Source of the DNA: a virus | Direction: 5' to 3' (one strand) | Virus record (IMG/VR): IMGVR_UViG_3300032462_001516 | Location: 1-64,000 of that record | DNA length: 64,000 bases | Shown here: positions 17,073 through 24,961 of the stretch, piece by piece | How the letters are laid out: each line of letters opens with the position of its first letter | Position numbering within the stretch: position 1 is the stretch's first letter | The notes under the pieces: model-generated | Told to the model about the DNA's origin: nothing | Databases searched by the model: none | The model's input: only the letters and a program-made list of their open reading frames with translations | Program-made: the position numbers and the translations under genes

Positions 17073-18494
17073 ATGATTGAAGCAAACGAAGGCGAATTGG
17101 ATAGTGTTCCTGGGGTTGCCGAGGACGGCACCTTAGATGTTGCGTCATCCAACAAATACAAAGTCCGCATCTCAAATGAGGAATGGTTTGAGATCAGCCG
17201 AGCGCTCGAACCACACCATGCTGTATTTTACAAAGTATGGCAAATGGGTAAGCCAATTTTTAACGATGAAATCGAGACTGCTGCTGTGCAGTTCGATGAA
17301 AATGGAAACTTCATTTGGTTCCATTTCAATCCTCACTTCTGGAAGAGGATGCAATTCAAAGACAAGTTATTCGTGATCTGTCACGAAGCGTTGCATATTG
17401 TCTTGAATCACGGACTCCGCACTAGAGATTGTGGTTCCAATCGTCGAGCCACAAACGTAGCCCTTGACGTTGTGGTGAACCACACGCTCGCCAACAACTT
17501 CGGATTTGAGCGAACCAACATCGAAGGTTGGGAAGACTATTGTTGGGTCGATACGGTATTCAAAGATAAAAAGCCGCAACCGCCCGACAATGAAATGTAC
17601 GAGCATTACTACAACCTCTTCGAGAAAGTCTATGGCGACGGCGGCATGGGCGATGGAGAAGGCGGCGGTCCAGGTCTTGTCGATGACCACGAAATGATGG
17701 GAGAGGGTTCTGATAAATGGGATAAGGTCATCGACCAACTGAATGAAGGCATGTCCGAGGAAGAGAAAGAATCTCTCAAGGCGACAGTCAATAAGCACTT
17801 TCAGAAAAATGAAACGAAGCCCGAGAAAAACCAACCGGCTGGAACTGGTACGGGTGGTCAATGGGTATTCACCAATGTCGGAAAAGTAAAGAAGAAATCG
17901 AAGTGGGAAACGGTCATCAAGAAGTGGAGTAGGAAATATCTGATCGACAAAGAAAAAGAAGTTGAGCAGTGGGCCAGACTTCAACGTCGAATGACTATGC
18001 TGCCAAGGAATATGTTCCTGCCAACTGACATGGAAGTCGAAGACAACGAAAAGGAAAAAACAAGGATCGACGTGTGGTTTTATCTCGACACGTCAGGATC
18101 GTGTTGGGGATTGAAGGATCGTTTCTTTGAAGCGGCATTAAGCCTGCCTACAGAGCGATTCAACGTCCGTCTTTTCTGCTTCGATACCAAGGTTGAAGAA
18201 ACCACCCTCGAAAGTCGTAAGGTATATGGGGGTGGCGGCACGACGTTCGATATTCTTGAATCTGAAATTCAGAATGAACTCCGCAAGGGTGGTGGCACAA
18301 AGAAAACCCTTGAAGGAAAAGAAGTGCCGATGATTACCAAATACCCGGAAGCTGTATTCGTCATCACTGATGGATACGGCACTAACGTAAAGCCTGAAAA
18401 GCCTGACAACTGGTATTGGTTCATCACGGAAGGTGGCGTTAAATCTCACATCGACCGGGGATGTAACTTCTATAAACTGGGTGATTTTGAATAA
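17073..18494 (+). CDS. VWA-like / metallopeptidase protein (DUF2201-like)
   Basis: 473 residues. H-E-A-L-H at 104-108 in V-I-C-H-E-A-L-H-I-V-L-N-H-G is a zinc-peptidase HExxH motif. The middle (190-270) is acidic and Gly-rich linker. D-T-S-G-S at 339-343 is the MIDAS metal site of a von Willebrand A domain, with T-D-G-Y-G-T near residue 450. This order, N-terminal HExxH and C-terminal VWA, is that of the VWA-like putative metallopeptidases (DUF2201) that accompany MoxR ATPases. It probably works with the AAA+ protein at 15387. The substrate is unknown. Confidence 0.82.
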   Translation: MIEANEGELDSVPGVAEDGTLDVASSNKYKVRISNEEWFEISRALEPHHAVFYKVWQMGKPIFNDEIETAAVQFDENGNFIWFHFNPHFWKRMQFKDKLFVICHEALHIVLNHGLRTRDCGSNRRATNVALDVVVNHTLANNFGFERTNIEGWEDYCWVDTVFKDKKPQPPDNEMYEHYYNLFEKVYGDGGMGDGEGGGPGLVDDHEMMGEGSDKWDKVIDQLNEGMSEEEKESLKATVNKHFQKNETKPEKNQPAGTGTGGQWVFTNVGKVKKKSKWETVIKKWSRKYLIDKEKEVEQWARLQRRMTMLPRNMFLPTDMEVEDNEKEKTRIDVWFYLDTSGSCWGLKDRFFEAALSLPTERFNVRLFCFDTKVEETTLESRKVYGGGGTTFDILESEIQNELRKGGGTKKTLEGKEVPMITKYPEAVFVITDGYGTNVKPEKPDNWYWFITEGGVKSHIDRGCNFYKLGDFE

Positions 18495-18503
18495 GAGGGC
18501 AAA

Positions 18504-19928
18504 ATGGACTTCACAGTATTCGACCATCGTGAGCATATGACGGCGCTCACATGGTTGGGTCGTAAAGACTGGATGCTCTATCGAGACATTCCAGCCCAAC
18601 GAGCCATCAGCGCTAAACCCCGCAAATTGGTACTCAAGCCCAAACAGCTTCTCGCTCCTGGGCCTGAGTCACCTATTACTGTGGGCGAAAAAGAATTCAA
18701 CCGCTACCCCGCAGAAATGTGGAAGGTATTACGGGAGATCATGAACGTCCTTGAATTCGACGTAGTGGGAACCCTATGGTACAACACCTTGGCTAAAGCA
18801 TTGGCTGGTGGACCAAAGATTTTTCGACCGTCGCCGCTCCAATGTGAAGCATTGGAACACGCTGAAGCACGATATGCCTTCAAGGACTACAAGCAACCAT
18901 TTCCGGTCATCACACTGGAGATACCGGAAGAATATCGTCAGCAACTTCAGCAAAAATATGGCATTGATGAATCGCCTCGATATGTTCTTGTCAACCATGA
19001 TGACAAAAACCGATTCATTACTGTGAGTGCTTTTTACAACAAAGGAAATATCATTACGCATATTACGCCTGATCGGGCTGAATATGCAACAATTGAAGAA
19101 AGTCTCGTTCGCAATCGAGATCGTCGTCAAGATGACGTACAAGAAGTATCGGCGGGCAAATTTTTAATGCCCGGCAATCCAGCTATTCAAGGTAGCACCG
19201 AGGGTGAATTCGATGCTGCTGAGAATGTACAACGACTCGGCATTAACTTCGCCATGATGATGTCGCTATACACAGTAAAAGTAGCCGGACCCTTGGATGC
19301 TAACAACTACAAGATTTGGCAACAAGAAGCAAGGGCAAAGCGAGGCGGTAGCGTTCCAACTCGGAGAGCAATGGAATCGCAGCAAAAGCTGGCGGCTACT
19401 ATGCAACTCATTCAGTTCGACCAGAAAGTCGAATTCTATGACGAAGTTGAAGAACAAATCGAAGTGGCACAGGGAGTAGATATTGAAAGTTTGCACAAGT
19501 CTCCTAGATCTCACTGGAGACGTGGGCATTTTGCAATGCAACCTTTTGGCCTTGGTCGTCGTGAACGAAGAATGATTTTTCGTAAGCCGCTATTGGTTAG
19601 AGCCAAATACTTCCTGGGAGATATTAAGGACGCAAGCGTCACTTACACAATTCATCCAGGACGACCGGCTGCGCCATTGCCAGCACCGCCACCAGAAATG
19701 ATGGTCAACACTCCAACTCAACTCCCTCCACCGGAGCCTGGGTTGAAGACTGGACAACGAATTGAAATCATTCAGGCAGAAGAATGTTCTGTCGGTCCTG
19801 GAACTCAGGGCAAGATCGTCAAGGTAGTTGATCTTGGATCGAACATGGTACAAATTGACGCATTGACCGACGATGGGCAAAAATTCTCGCTAATTACCCC
19901 GCCAGATGAGTTCAAAATATCAGGATGA
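18504..19928 (+). CDS. hypothetical protein of the AAA+/VWA block
   Basis: 474 residues, with AGGG before the ATG, 9 nt after the VWA gene. N-terminal residues 70-250 look like a mixed alpha/beta domain. The middle is helical and Gln-rich. After a Pro-rich linker (P-A-P-P-P-E), residues 410-474 form a small beta-barrel-like segment (G-T-Q-G-K-I-V-K-V-V-D-L-G-S-N) resembling a KOW/SH3-type fold. It is possibly a third component of the AAA+/VWA system. The family is not recognised. Confidence 0.65.
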   Translation: MDFTVFDHREHMTALTWLGRKDWMLYRDIPAQRAISAKPRKLVLKPKQLLAPGPESPITVGEKEFNRYPAEMWKVLREIMNVLEFDVVGTLWYNTLAKALAGGPKIFRPSPLQCEALEHAEARYAFKDYKQPFPVITLEIPEEYRQQLQQKYGIDESPRYVLVNHDDKNRFITVSAFYNKGNIITHITPDRAEYATIEESLVRNRDRRQDDVQEVSAGKFLMPGNPAIQGSTEGEFDAAENVQRLGINFAMMMSLYTVKVAGPLDANNYKIWQQEARAKRGGSVPTRRAMESQQKLAATMQLIQFDQKVEFYDEVEEQIEVAQGVDIESLHKSPRSHWRRGHFAMQPFGLGRRERRMIFRKPLLVRAKYFLGDIKDASVTYTIHPGRPAAPLPAPPPEMMVNTPTQLPPPEPGLKTGQRIEIIQAEECSVGPGTQGKIVKVVDLGSNMVQIDALTDDGQKFSLITPPDEFKISG

Positions 19929-19934
19929 TCGATC

Positions 19935-20432
19935 ATGTGGAAATGGCCATTAAAAGAATTTTGTGATGTTCCTATTGAGAAACATCCTGGTGCGTTCGGT
20001 GCCATAAGAACACATGATATTCATACTGGTGTTGATTTATATTGCAAAAACAAAGACCTTGTATTTGCTGTAGAAGATGGCACTGTCGTACTTGTGGATG
20101 ACTTTACAGGAAAAATAACGAATACTCCTTGGTGGAACGACACAAAAGCTGTAATGATAGAAGGTGCGACAGGAGTTGTAAACTACGGCGAAATTGAGCC
20201 TTATTGTAAATTGAATCAAATTATAAAAAAAGGTGATTTAATTGGTTATGTCGTTCCTGTCTTGAAGTCAAAAAAAGAAAACATCCCAGGACATTCAGTT
20301 GCAATGCTTCATGTAGAACTATACAAACATGGCGTTCGCAATTTCGTTGACAAATGGGAACATGGACAAAATTGTCCTGTTGATTTGTTAAATCCGACTC
20401 AATACTTGACAAATTGCTCCATGAATCTTTAA
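19935..20432 (+). CDS. M23-like peptidase fold protein, degenerate site
   Basis: 165 residues. H-T-G-V-D-L-Y at 31-37 gives the HxxxD zinc ligands of M23/LytM peptidases. F-A-V-E-D-G-T-V-V and I-K-K-G-D-L-I-G-Y are typical barrel strands. The usual HxH is M-L-H-V-E near residue 130, so the first His is replaced by Met. It may be an inactive peptidoglycan-binding relative. No signal peptide is seen. Confidence 0.7.
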   Translation: MWKWPLKEFCDVPIEKHPGAFGAIRTHDIHTGVDLYCKNKDLVFAVEDGTVVLVDDFTGKITNTPWWNDTKAVMIEGATGVVNYGEIEPYCKLNQIIKKGDLIGYVVPVLKSKKENIPGHSVAMLHVELYKHGVRNFVDKWEHGQNCPVDLLNPTQYLTNCSMNL

Positions 20433-20438
20433 TTTTGC

Positions 20439-20485
20439 TGTACAACTCTAAATCTCCGTGGTATACTCTACCACGGAGATTTTTT
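20439..20485 (+). promoter_or_regulatory. composite promoter-terminator
   Basis: TGTACA at 20439-20444, a 17-nt spacer ending in TGG, and TATACT at 20462-20467 form a promoter for the ART-HD gene. The same DNA is a 13-bp inverted repeat (AATCTCCGTGGTA / TACCACGGAGATT, 20451-20481) followed by a T-run, a strong terminator for the gene upstream. The -10 box lies partly in the loop. Confidence 0.85.
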
Positions 20486-20507
20486 CAATTGCAGGCAAAG
20501 GTGATAT

Positions 20508-21689
20508 GTGTCAAACGAAAAACAACAAATCGGGATTTTGCCCCCTGAATTCGTAGACATGATGACTCGGCAAGAAGAGTTACATCCTGATCTAGCTTCT
20601 TGCATCTTTGAAGAAGGCACATTAGGTAAATGCCTTAAACATCCACTCATTATTGGCTTGTTCTACCATCCCGGTATGAATGCCATGTACAACTCACAAT
20701 ACCAAGCCAAACTCAAATACATCGCAGAAGCCGAAGAGAAGAAAAACTGGTCCAGCTATATCTGGATGCACGAGCGTCCTTATCGGTTAGAAAAATTCTC
20801 TGAAATTGAGAGTGAACTATCGGACCAAGAATATTGGGAATTACTGGGTAGCATTTGGTCTGATAGTGAAAACCTTTGGCAATACGGCAGCATATTGGGC
20901 TGGCTTATCAACAAGAATCGTTCTGGTCGTGAATCCATGATGGATGAACACGAGAAGAAGCTCTTGGCAAAACTTCCTGATGAATTCACAATTTATCGTG
21001 GGCATCAAACCAAGAATCGTCTGGGTTATTCTTGGACCTTGAGCTATTGGCGAGCTAAATGGTTCGCCAATCGTTTTCAACAAAAAGGACAAGGCGTAGT
21101 AAAGGCCACTGTCAAGAAAGAACACGTTATTGCTGTATTGTTGGGACGAAATGAATTTGAAATCGTTGCATTGCCAAAACATCTAAAAATCGACACAGTT
21201 CGGAAAACAATGAAGCGACTACGTTGGCTCGAAGCCGCAAAAGAAGAATTTGATGCAACCTTCATGGCAGGGCTAGGAAAACGCAATGCAAGTTTGTCTG
21301 TGCATGGCCCGTGGCATTGGGAAAAGGTCGAAAAGAACGCATTGATCTTGGCAAAAAATACGCCTGGCGCTGATAAGGTCGTGGCTCAATTATTTGCTCT
21401 GATTCATGATACAAAACGTCAAAATGAAGATGAAGACCCGGAACACGGTCATCGCTCGGCAGCATACGCCGAAGAACTATTCAAACAGGGAAAGTTGGAT
21501 ATTACTGAAGACCAACTTGCTGTATTGATGGAAGCGTGTAAGCATCACAACGATGGGCAAATCACAAACAACCCTACTATTGGCGTTTGTTGGGATGCAG
21601 ATCGTTTAGACCTTACCAGAGTTGGCATTATCCCAAACCCGGAATTGCTGTCCACAAAGGCCGGTAAAGAACTTCTTTGGAGCATTTGA
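20508..21689 (+). CDS. ADP-ribosyltransferase-like / HD hydrolase fusion
   Basis: 393 residues. GTG start with AAAGGTGA upstream. Residues 150-215 contain F-T-I-Y-R-G-H, then G-Y-S-W-T-L-S-Y-W-R-A-K-W-F-A-N-R-F, the Y-R-G ... S-W-T ... A-x-x-F-A pattern of phage and toxin ADP-ribosyltransferases. From about 255 an HD-type phosphohydrolase follows: H-G-P-W-H-W-E-K-V, L-I-H-D-T-K-R, H-G-H-R-S-A, and later a W-D-A-D-R-L segment. The protein could modify a host target and hydrolyse a nucleotide product. Both domain calls are by motif only. Confidence 0.65.
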   Translation: MSNEKQQIGILPPEFVDMMTRQEELHPDLASCIFEEGTLGKCLKHPLIIGLFYHPGMNAMYNSQYQAKLKYIAEAEEKKNWSSYIWMHERPYRLEKFSEIESELSDQEYWELLGSIWSDSENLWQYGSILGWLINKNRSGRESMMDEHEKKLLAKLPDEFTIYRGHQTKNRLGYSWTLSYWRAKWFANRFQQKGQGVVKATVKKEHVIAVLLGRNEFEIVALPKHLKIDTVRKTMKRLRWLEAAKEEFDATFMAGLGKRNASLSVHGPWHWEKVEKNALILAKNTPGADKVVAQLFALIHDTKRQNEDEDPEHGHRSAAYAEELFKQGKLDITEDQLAVLMEACKHHNDGQITNNPTIGVCWDADRLDLTRVGIIPNPELLSTKAGKELLWSI

Positions 21690-21690
21690 G

Positions 21691-21993
21691 ATGCAAACAG
21701 TAGGTGATGCAACAAAATCCATCATGAGTTCCCCGCATTGCAAGGCAGTTATTCCTTGTCCAGTAGTATGTCTACAGGTCTTCAAAACAACGGAGTGCGA
21801 TTCTCGGTCGCTTGAAGAACTCGTCCTGAAGCGAAACGAAGTTCAAAAACTGTTGCAAGATAACAACAAACTTAAAAGAAAAGTTCACGCTGCCCAAGAA
21901 TTCTTGGACAGACTTCAAAATAGTCTGCCCAAGTATTCTTGGACAGACTTCAAAATAGTCTGCCCAAGTATTCTTGGACAGACTTCAAAATAG
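21691..21993 (+). CDS. hypothetical protein ending in a repeat array
   Basis: 100 residues. ATG follows the previous stop directly (TGAGATG) with GGAG upstream. The middle is a coiled-coil-like segment (L-E-E-L-V-L-K-R-N-E-V-Q-K-L-L-Q-D-N-N-K-L-K-R-K). The last 30 residues are translated from the 35-bp tandem repeat. Because 35 is not a multiple of 3, each copy is read in a different frame. The repeat has probably replaced the original C-terminus. Confidence 0.6.
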   Translation: MQTVGDATKSIMSSPHCKAVIPCPVVCLQVFKTTECDSRSLEELVLKRNEVQKLLQDNNKLKRKVHAAQEFLDRLQNSLPKYSWTDFKIVCPSILGQTSK

Positions 21994-22028
21994 TCTGCCC
22001 AAGTATTCTTGGACAGACTTCAAAATAG
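21901..22028. repeat. 35-bp tandem inverted-repeat array, 3.6 copies
   Basis: Copies begin at 21901, 21936, 21971 and 22006 (the last partial). Each unit contains an imperfect palindrome CTTGGACAGACT - 7 nt - AGTCTGCCCAAG with 11 of 12 pairs. The array sits over the 3' end of one gene and runs up to the ribosome site of the next. Confidence 0.95.
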
Positions 22029-22035
22029 GTTTACT

Positions 22036-22542
22036 ATGTCGTCGAAACCAGCACTAATCGGACAAGTGGCGAGCCAAATGATGAAAAGCGGTCGTCCAGG
22101 ACGGCTTATTGCTACAGATAAACAGAAAGAAAACTTTCAGTTGCGACACAAAAAGCATATTGCTTGGGCGATTGACAGCCTTCCTCGAAGTAGTACTGCT
22201 GTCCCTGCCGTTGTTGTCAAGTGCCTTATTAAGTACGACAACAATAGGGTGGTGGAATTTTGCAAGGCTTTACGAAGTGGGCTATTTCAAGGGCAAGACG
22301 ATCCTGCGCTTCAACTGTGGAAGTTTTTGCAAAAACACCGTGGACATGATACCGTTTCTGTGTACCAACGGGCGGTCGGTGCTGCAAAGGCTTATATGGA
22401 AGGTAGAACACTCAGTTCTCTCAGGCCGTTGAAAGAAGATGTATTTGCCTGGGACGAAGGATGGACGGTCCCGGACGATCTTCTTGGCAACTGGACCCCG
22501 GATAATCTTCCGAAAGCAGATTCGGATCGACCAATCTCTTGA
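22036..22542 (+). CDS. ParB-like family protein, short form
   Basis: 168 residues. ATG 22036 is preceded by AGG directly after the repeat array. It lacks the G-R-H-R core but shares the C-terminal region of the protein at 14042: F-C-K-A-L-R-S-G-L, then E-D-V-F-A-W-D-E-G-W-T-V-P versus E-D-I-F-Q-W-Q-E-G-W-E-L-P. It is probably a truncated paralogue that keeps a helical interaction domain. Confidence 0.65.
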   Translation: MSSKPALIGQVASQMMKSGRPGRLIATDKQKENFQLRHKKHIAWAIDSLPRSSTAVPAVVVKCLIKYDNNRVVEFCKALRSGLFQGQDDPALQLWKFLQKHRGHDTVSVYQRAVGAAKAYMEGRTLSSLRPLKEDVFAWDEGWTVPDDLLGNWTPDNLPKADSDRPIS

Positions 22543-22593
22543 GTAAAGGCGTTCACCCTAAAAGGTGGGAACATATCAAGAGTGTACTGAAAG

Positions 22594-22624
22594 AAAAAAG
22601 CACCGGGTTGTCCGGTGCTTTTTT
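22594..22624. terminator. bidirectional terminator
   Basis: A-run, GCACCGG - GTTGT - CCGGTGC, T-run. It separates the convergent genes ending at 22542 and 22650 and can act on both strands. Confidence 0.95.
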
Positions 22625-22649
22625 GTTTGTTCTTTGACTTCTGGAGATA

Positions 22650-24302
22650 TTACTTAGGCTTAACCAGCGTATATCGCACAACTCGTACTTGTCCAAGTTT
22701 GATAATCGGCTGAATCATAGTTTCGCCGACCTGAAGTGAACCTTTGGTGCGAATAAAATCAGCCATCCGGTCTTTGACCAACCGCATATCTTCACCAGGA
22801 CAGATCATTTTGAACATATCCCTCAGCGTAAATACATAACCATCATCATTTAGATCAGCCCATTTTGTGATAGAATCCAAAATTTCTGTTCCAATCGTTC
22901 GACCTGCAATAGATTGGGCCGAATTCCTCGCCGCCTTAATGAAATTAAGGGCTGAAATTGGAAATTGTTCTTCATTGACCGAATGGCATCGCTCAAGTTC
23001 TTCTTCTTTAAGATATGCCGAGAGCATTCTCTCCACTCGCTTATAAAGCAGAGCCACAGCATCAGCACTTGTTGGAGCGCTTGTCATCGTTTCCTTGAGG
23101 TATCTTCGCAAAGAACGCAGGGACGTGGTTCCTGGCTGTCTCGAAATGGTCTGCCTCTCGACCTTTTCACCATCGGTCAGAAGATAATCATAGGCATATT
23201 CCAACTTTTCTTTGCTGATGCCATAAACGTATGCCCTAAGAAACACGGCCTTGACAATGCCCATTCCAACTCTGCGTTTTTGTCCATCCGTGTAACGAGA
23301 CAACAGGTCATTGAGCCAAGTCAACGGTTCTTGGAAATGGTCAATCATCTTCCTAAGAGTCTTGAAGCTGAATTGAGTATTCTCTTGCTTTCCTCTGCTA
23401 TAAGCGACCCTTATTACAGTTGCATTTTTGTTGTTGTACAATGATTCATTAGGATTGTTGCCAGCCATTGTTTCTGCGTCGTCCATAGTTCGACCGGCTC
23501 CGGTATCAATTACCGGCACTTCTTCGTCGGAAATACGACGACGAGTCATAACTCGAATCGACTTGCCAGATAATAGGCAAGCCAAAGAGCGATGACAACC
23601 ATTTCTGATGCCGTCATGATTGAACAGGAACATTGAATCACCGATGTAGTAATTTTTTTGTTCAATGTCTTGAATAAGGCCAAACACTTTGCCTTCTCGC
23701 ACTTTGCGATTCGTGGCATTCATCACGATCAACCAAGCGATTTCCGGCGTAATTGTCTCTTCAGAGTAATCACGAGGATCGCTTTCGCTAATCCTTTTGT
23801 ATTCAGCCCAATCCTTTTCTGTGGGGGTCAGCTTTGGAAAGGACATCCTAATTGATTTGGGAATCCAATTAGGAATATTGAAGTTAAATCCTGCGGACGA
23901 CGACAGTAAATCAAGCTGAACCTTTGGTTCGCTCATTTTTAGTTCCTTGAAAATAACACTCGAACAAAAACCTGAGTCGGTAAGACATTCAGGTAACTCC
24001 ACATCAATTAGGCGATGGTACTCAATTCCAAATTTTCGATCAATCCAATTTTGGCGCATTTCGACAATCAGAGAAATTAGCTCTTGGTCCAAGTAAAACC
24101 ATTCTTTATGGCTGTTGATGTAATGAAAATATGTATGAAGGTAATCTTCATCGGACAATGTTCCCGGATAAATAGCCAACAAAACCTGCTTTTCATCGGG
24201 CGACATGCCGCTTAACGTAAAAATACGATCAGGCAAACTATTGCTATGACCGATTTTAACCTTTTTAAGCTGTGGCGAATAAAGAAAATAAACATATCCC
24301 AT
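22650..24302 (-). CDS. GIY-YIG (T5orf172-like) / ParB-like fusion
   Basis: 550 residues. N-terminal G-Y-V-Y-F-L-Y-S...K-I-G-H-S matches the T5orf172/Mug113 branch of GIY-YIG nucleases. From about 225 it resembles the 14042 protein: R-N-G-C-H-R-S-L-A-C-L-L-S-G-K, then I-D-T-G-A-G-R-T. A good internal ribosome site (AAGGA) before an in-frame ATG at 23936 could give a 428-residue form without the GIY-YIG part. TATAAT ends only 5 nt before the upstream ATG, so the long form may be leaderless. Confidence 0.7.
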   Translation of the reverse strand: MGYVYFLYSPQLKKVKIGHSNSLPDRIFTLSGMSPDEKQVLLAIYPGTLSDEDYLHTYFHYINSHKEWFYLDQELISLIVEMRQNWIDRKFGIEYHRLIDVELPECLTDSGFCSSVIFKELKMSEPKVQLDLLSSSAGFNFNIPNWIPKSIRMSFPKLTPTEKDWAEYKRISESDPRDYSEETITPEIAWLIVMNATNRKVREGKVFGLIQDIEQKNYYIGDSMFLFNHDGIRNGCHRSLACLLSGKSIRVMTRRRISDEEVPVIDTGAGRTMDDAETMAGNNPNESLYNNKNATVIRVAYSRGKQENTQFSFKTLRKMIDHFQEPLTWLNDLLSRYTDGQKRRVGMGIVKAVFLRAYVYGISKEKLEYAYDYLLTDGEKVERQTISRQPGTTSLRSLRRYLKETMTSAPTSADAVALLYKRVERMLSAYLKEEELERCHSVNEEQFPISALNFIKAARNSAQSIAGRTIGTEILDSITKWADLNDDGYVFTLRDMFKMICPGEDMRLVKDRMADFIRTKGSLQVGETMIQPIIKLGQVRVVRYTLVKPK

Positions 24303-24307
24303 GAAAG

Positions 24308-24313
24308 ATTATA
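24308..24313 (-). promoter_or_regulatory. -10 box immediately before the GIY-YIG gene
   Basis: A perfect TATAAT on the - strand ends 5 nt before the ATG at 24302. There is no good -35 (CACTTA at 16 nt). If used, the transcript would start at or inside the start codon. Confidence 0.5.
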
Positions 24314-24363
24314 TGGGCCAAGCGACAAATAAGTGGCTCGTTGTGTTTATTTGCGAATTTTTT

Positions 24364-24933
24364 TCAAGATATTTCAGGTGCATTTGATGATTCGATAAAG
24401 AAGTCATCCTCAAGTTTCAATAAATGTTCCAAAGCAACAACTGACCATTTCCCATATTGTAACTTGTATTTGAAAGTATGTCCGACCAAATCTTTGGTGT
24501 GAACAAAAGCCAACCACGGCTTTCGGGTTTTCTTCCAGCAAAGAAGCGGCTTTCTTCCGCAACGCTTGCTGTCTTGGGTGACTTGATCTAAGAACGCATC
24601 AAGCTCGCTGTTCCCCCGCACAAAGACAGAACTCATGTCGATGCCGTCATAGCCGCCTTTGCTCTCTATGACGAAGCGGAAGCCTTGGGGAACGATTAGA
24701 TCGCCGGAGAAGACCTCTCGTGCGTGCTTGGGAAGATGATTGACTTGTCCCCAACGATTGCCGGAGCCAACAGAGCGACTAAAGCCGTCACCAAATCTAG
24801 TGTTCAGGACTTTGGTAAGGTCAAGTTCAGTGCGATTGCCCTTCTTCTTGCCATCAACTTTTTTGGTAGTCTTTTTTTTGCTAAGAATATCGTCAGTGAC
24901 GAAATCCTCCATATCCTCAAAATCATGTTTCAT
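24364..24933 (-). CDS. PD-(D/E)XK nuclease-like protein
   Basis: 189 residues, with GAGG before the ATG. A charged N-terminus is followed by G-N-R-T-E-L-D-L-T-K-V-L-N, S-V-G-S-G-N-R-W, S-G-D-L-I-V and F-R-F-V-I-E-S-K-G. The D-(x)n-E-x-K spacing is that of Holliday-junction-resolvase-type PD-(D/E)XK nucleases. A W-K-K-T-R-K-P-W strand follows. It probably acts in phage DNA recombination or processing. It neighbours nucleotide-metabolism genes rather than packaging genes. Confidence 0.72.
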   Translation of the reverse strand: MKHDFEDMEDFVTDDILSKKKTTKKVDGKKKGNRTELDLTKVLNTRFGDGFSRSVGSGNRWGQVNHLPKHAREVFSGDLIVPQGFRFVIESKGGYDGIDMSSVFVRGNSELDAFLDQVTQDSKRCGRKPLLCWKKTRKPWLAFVHTKDLVGHTFKYKLQYGKWSVVALEHLLKLEDDFFIESSNAPEIS

Positions 24934-24961
24934 GTTGTAACCTCTAACAATTATATAGAGA

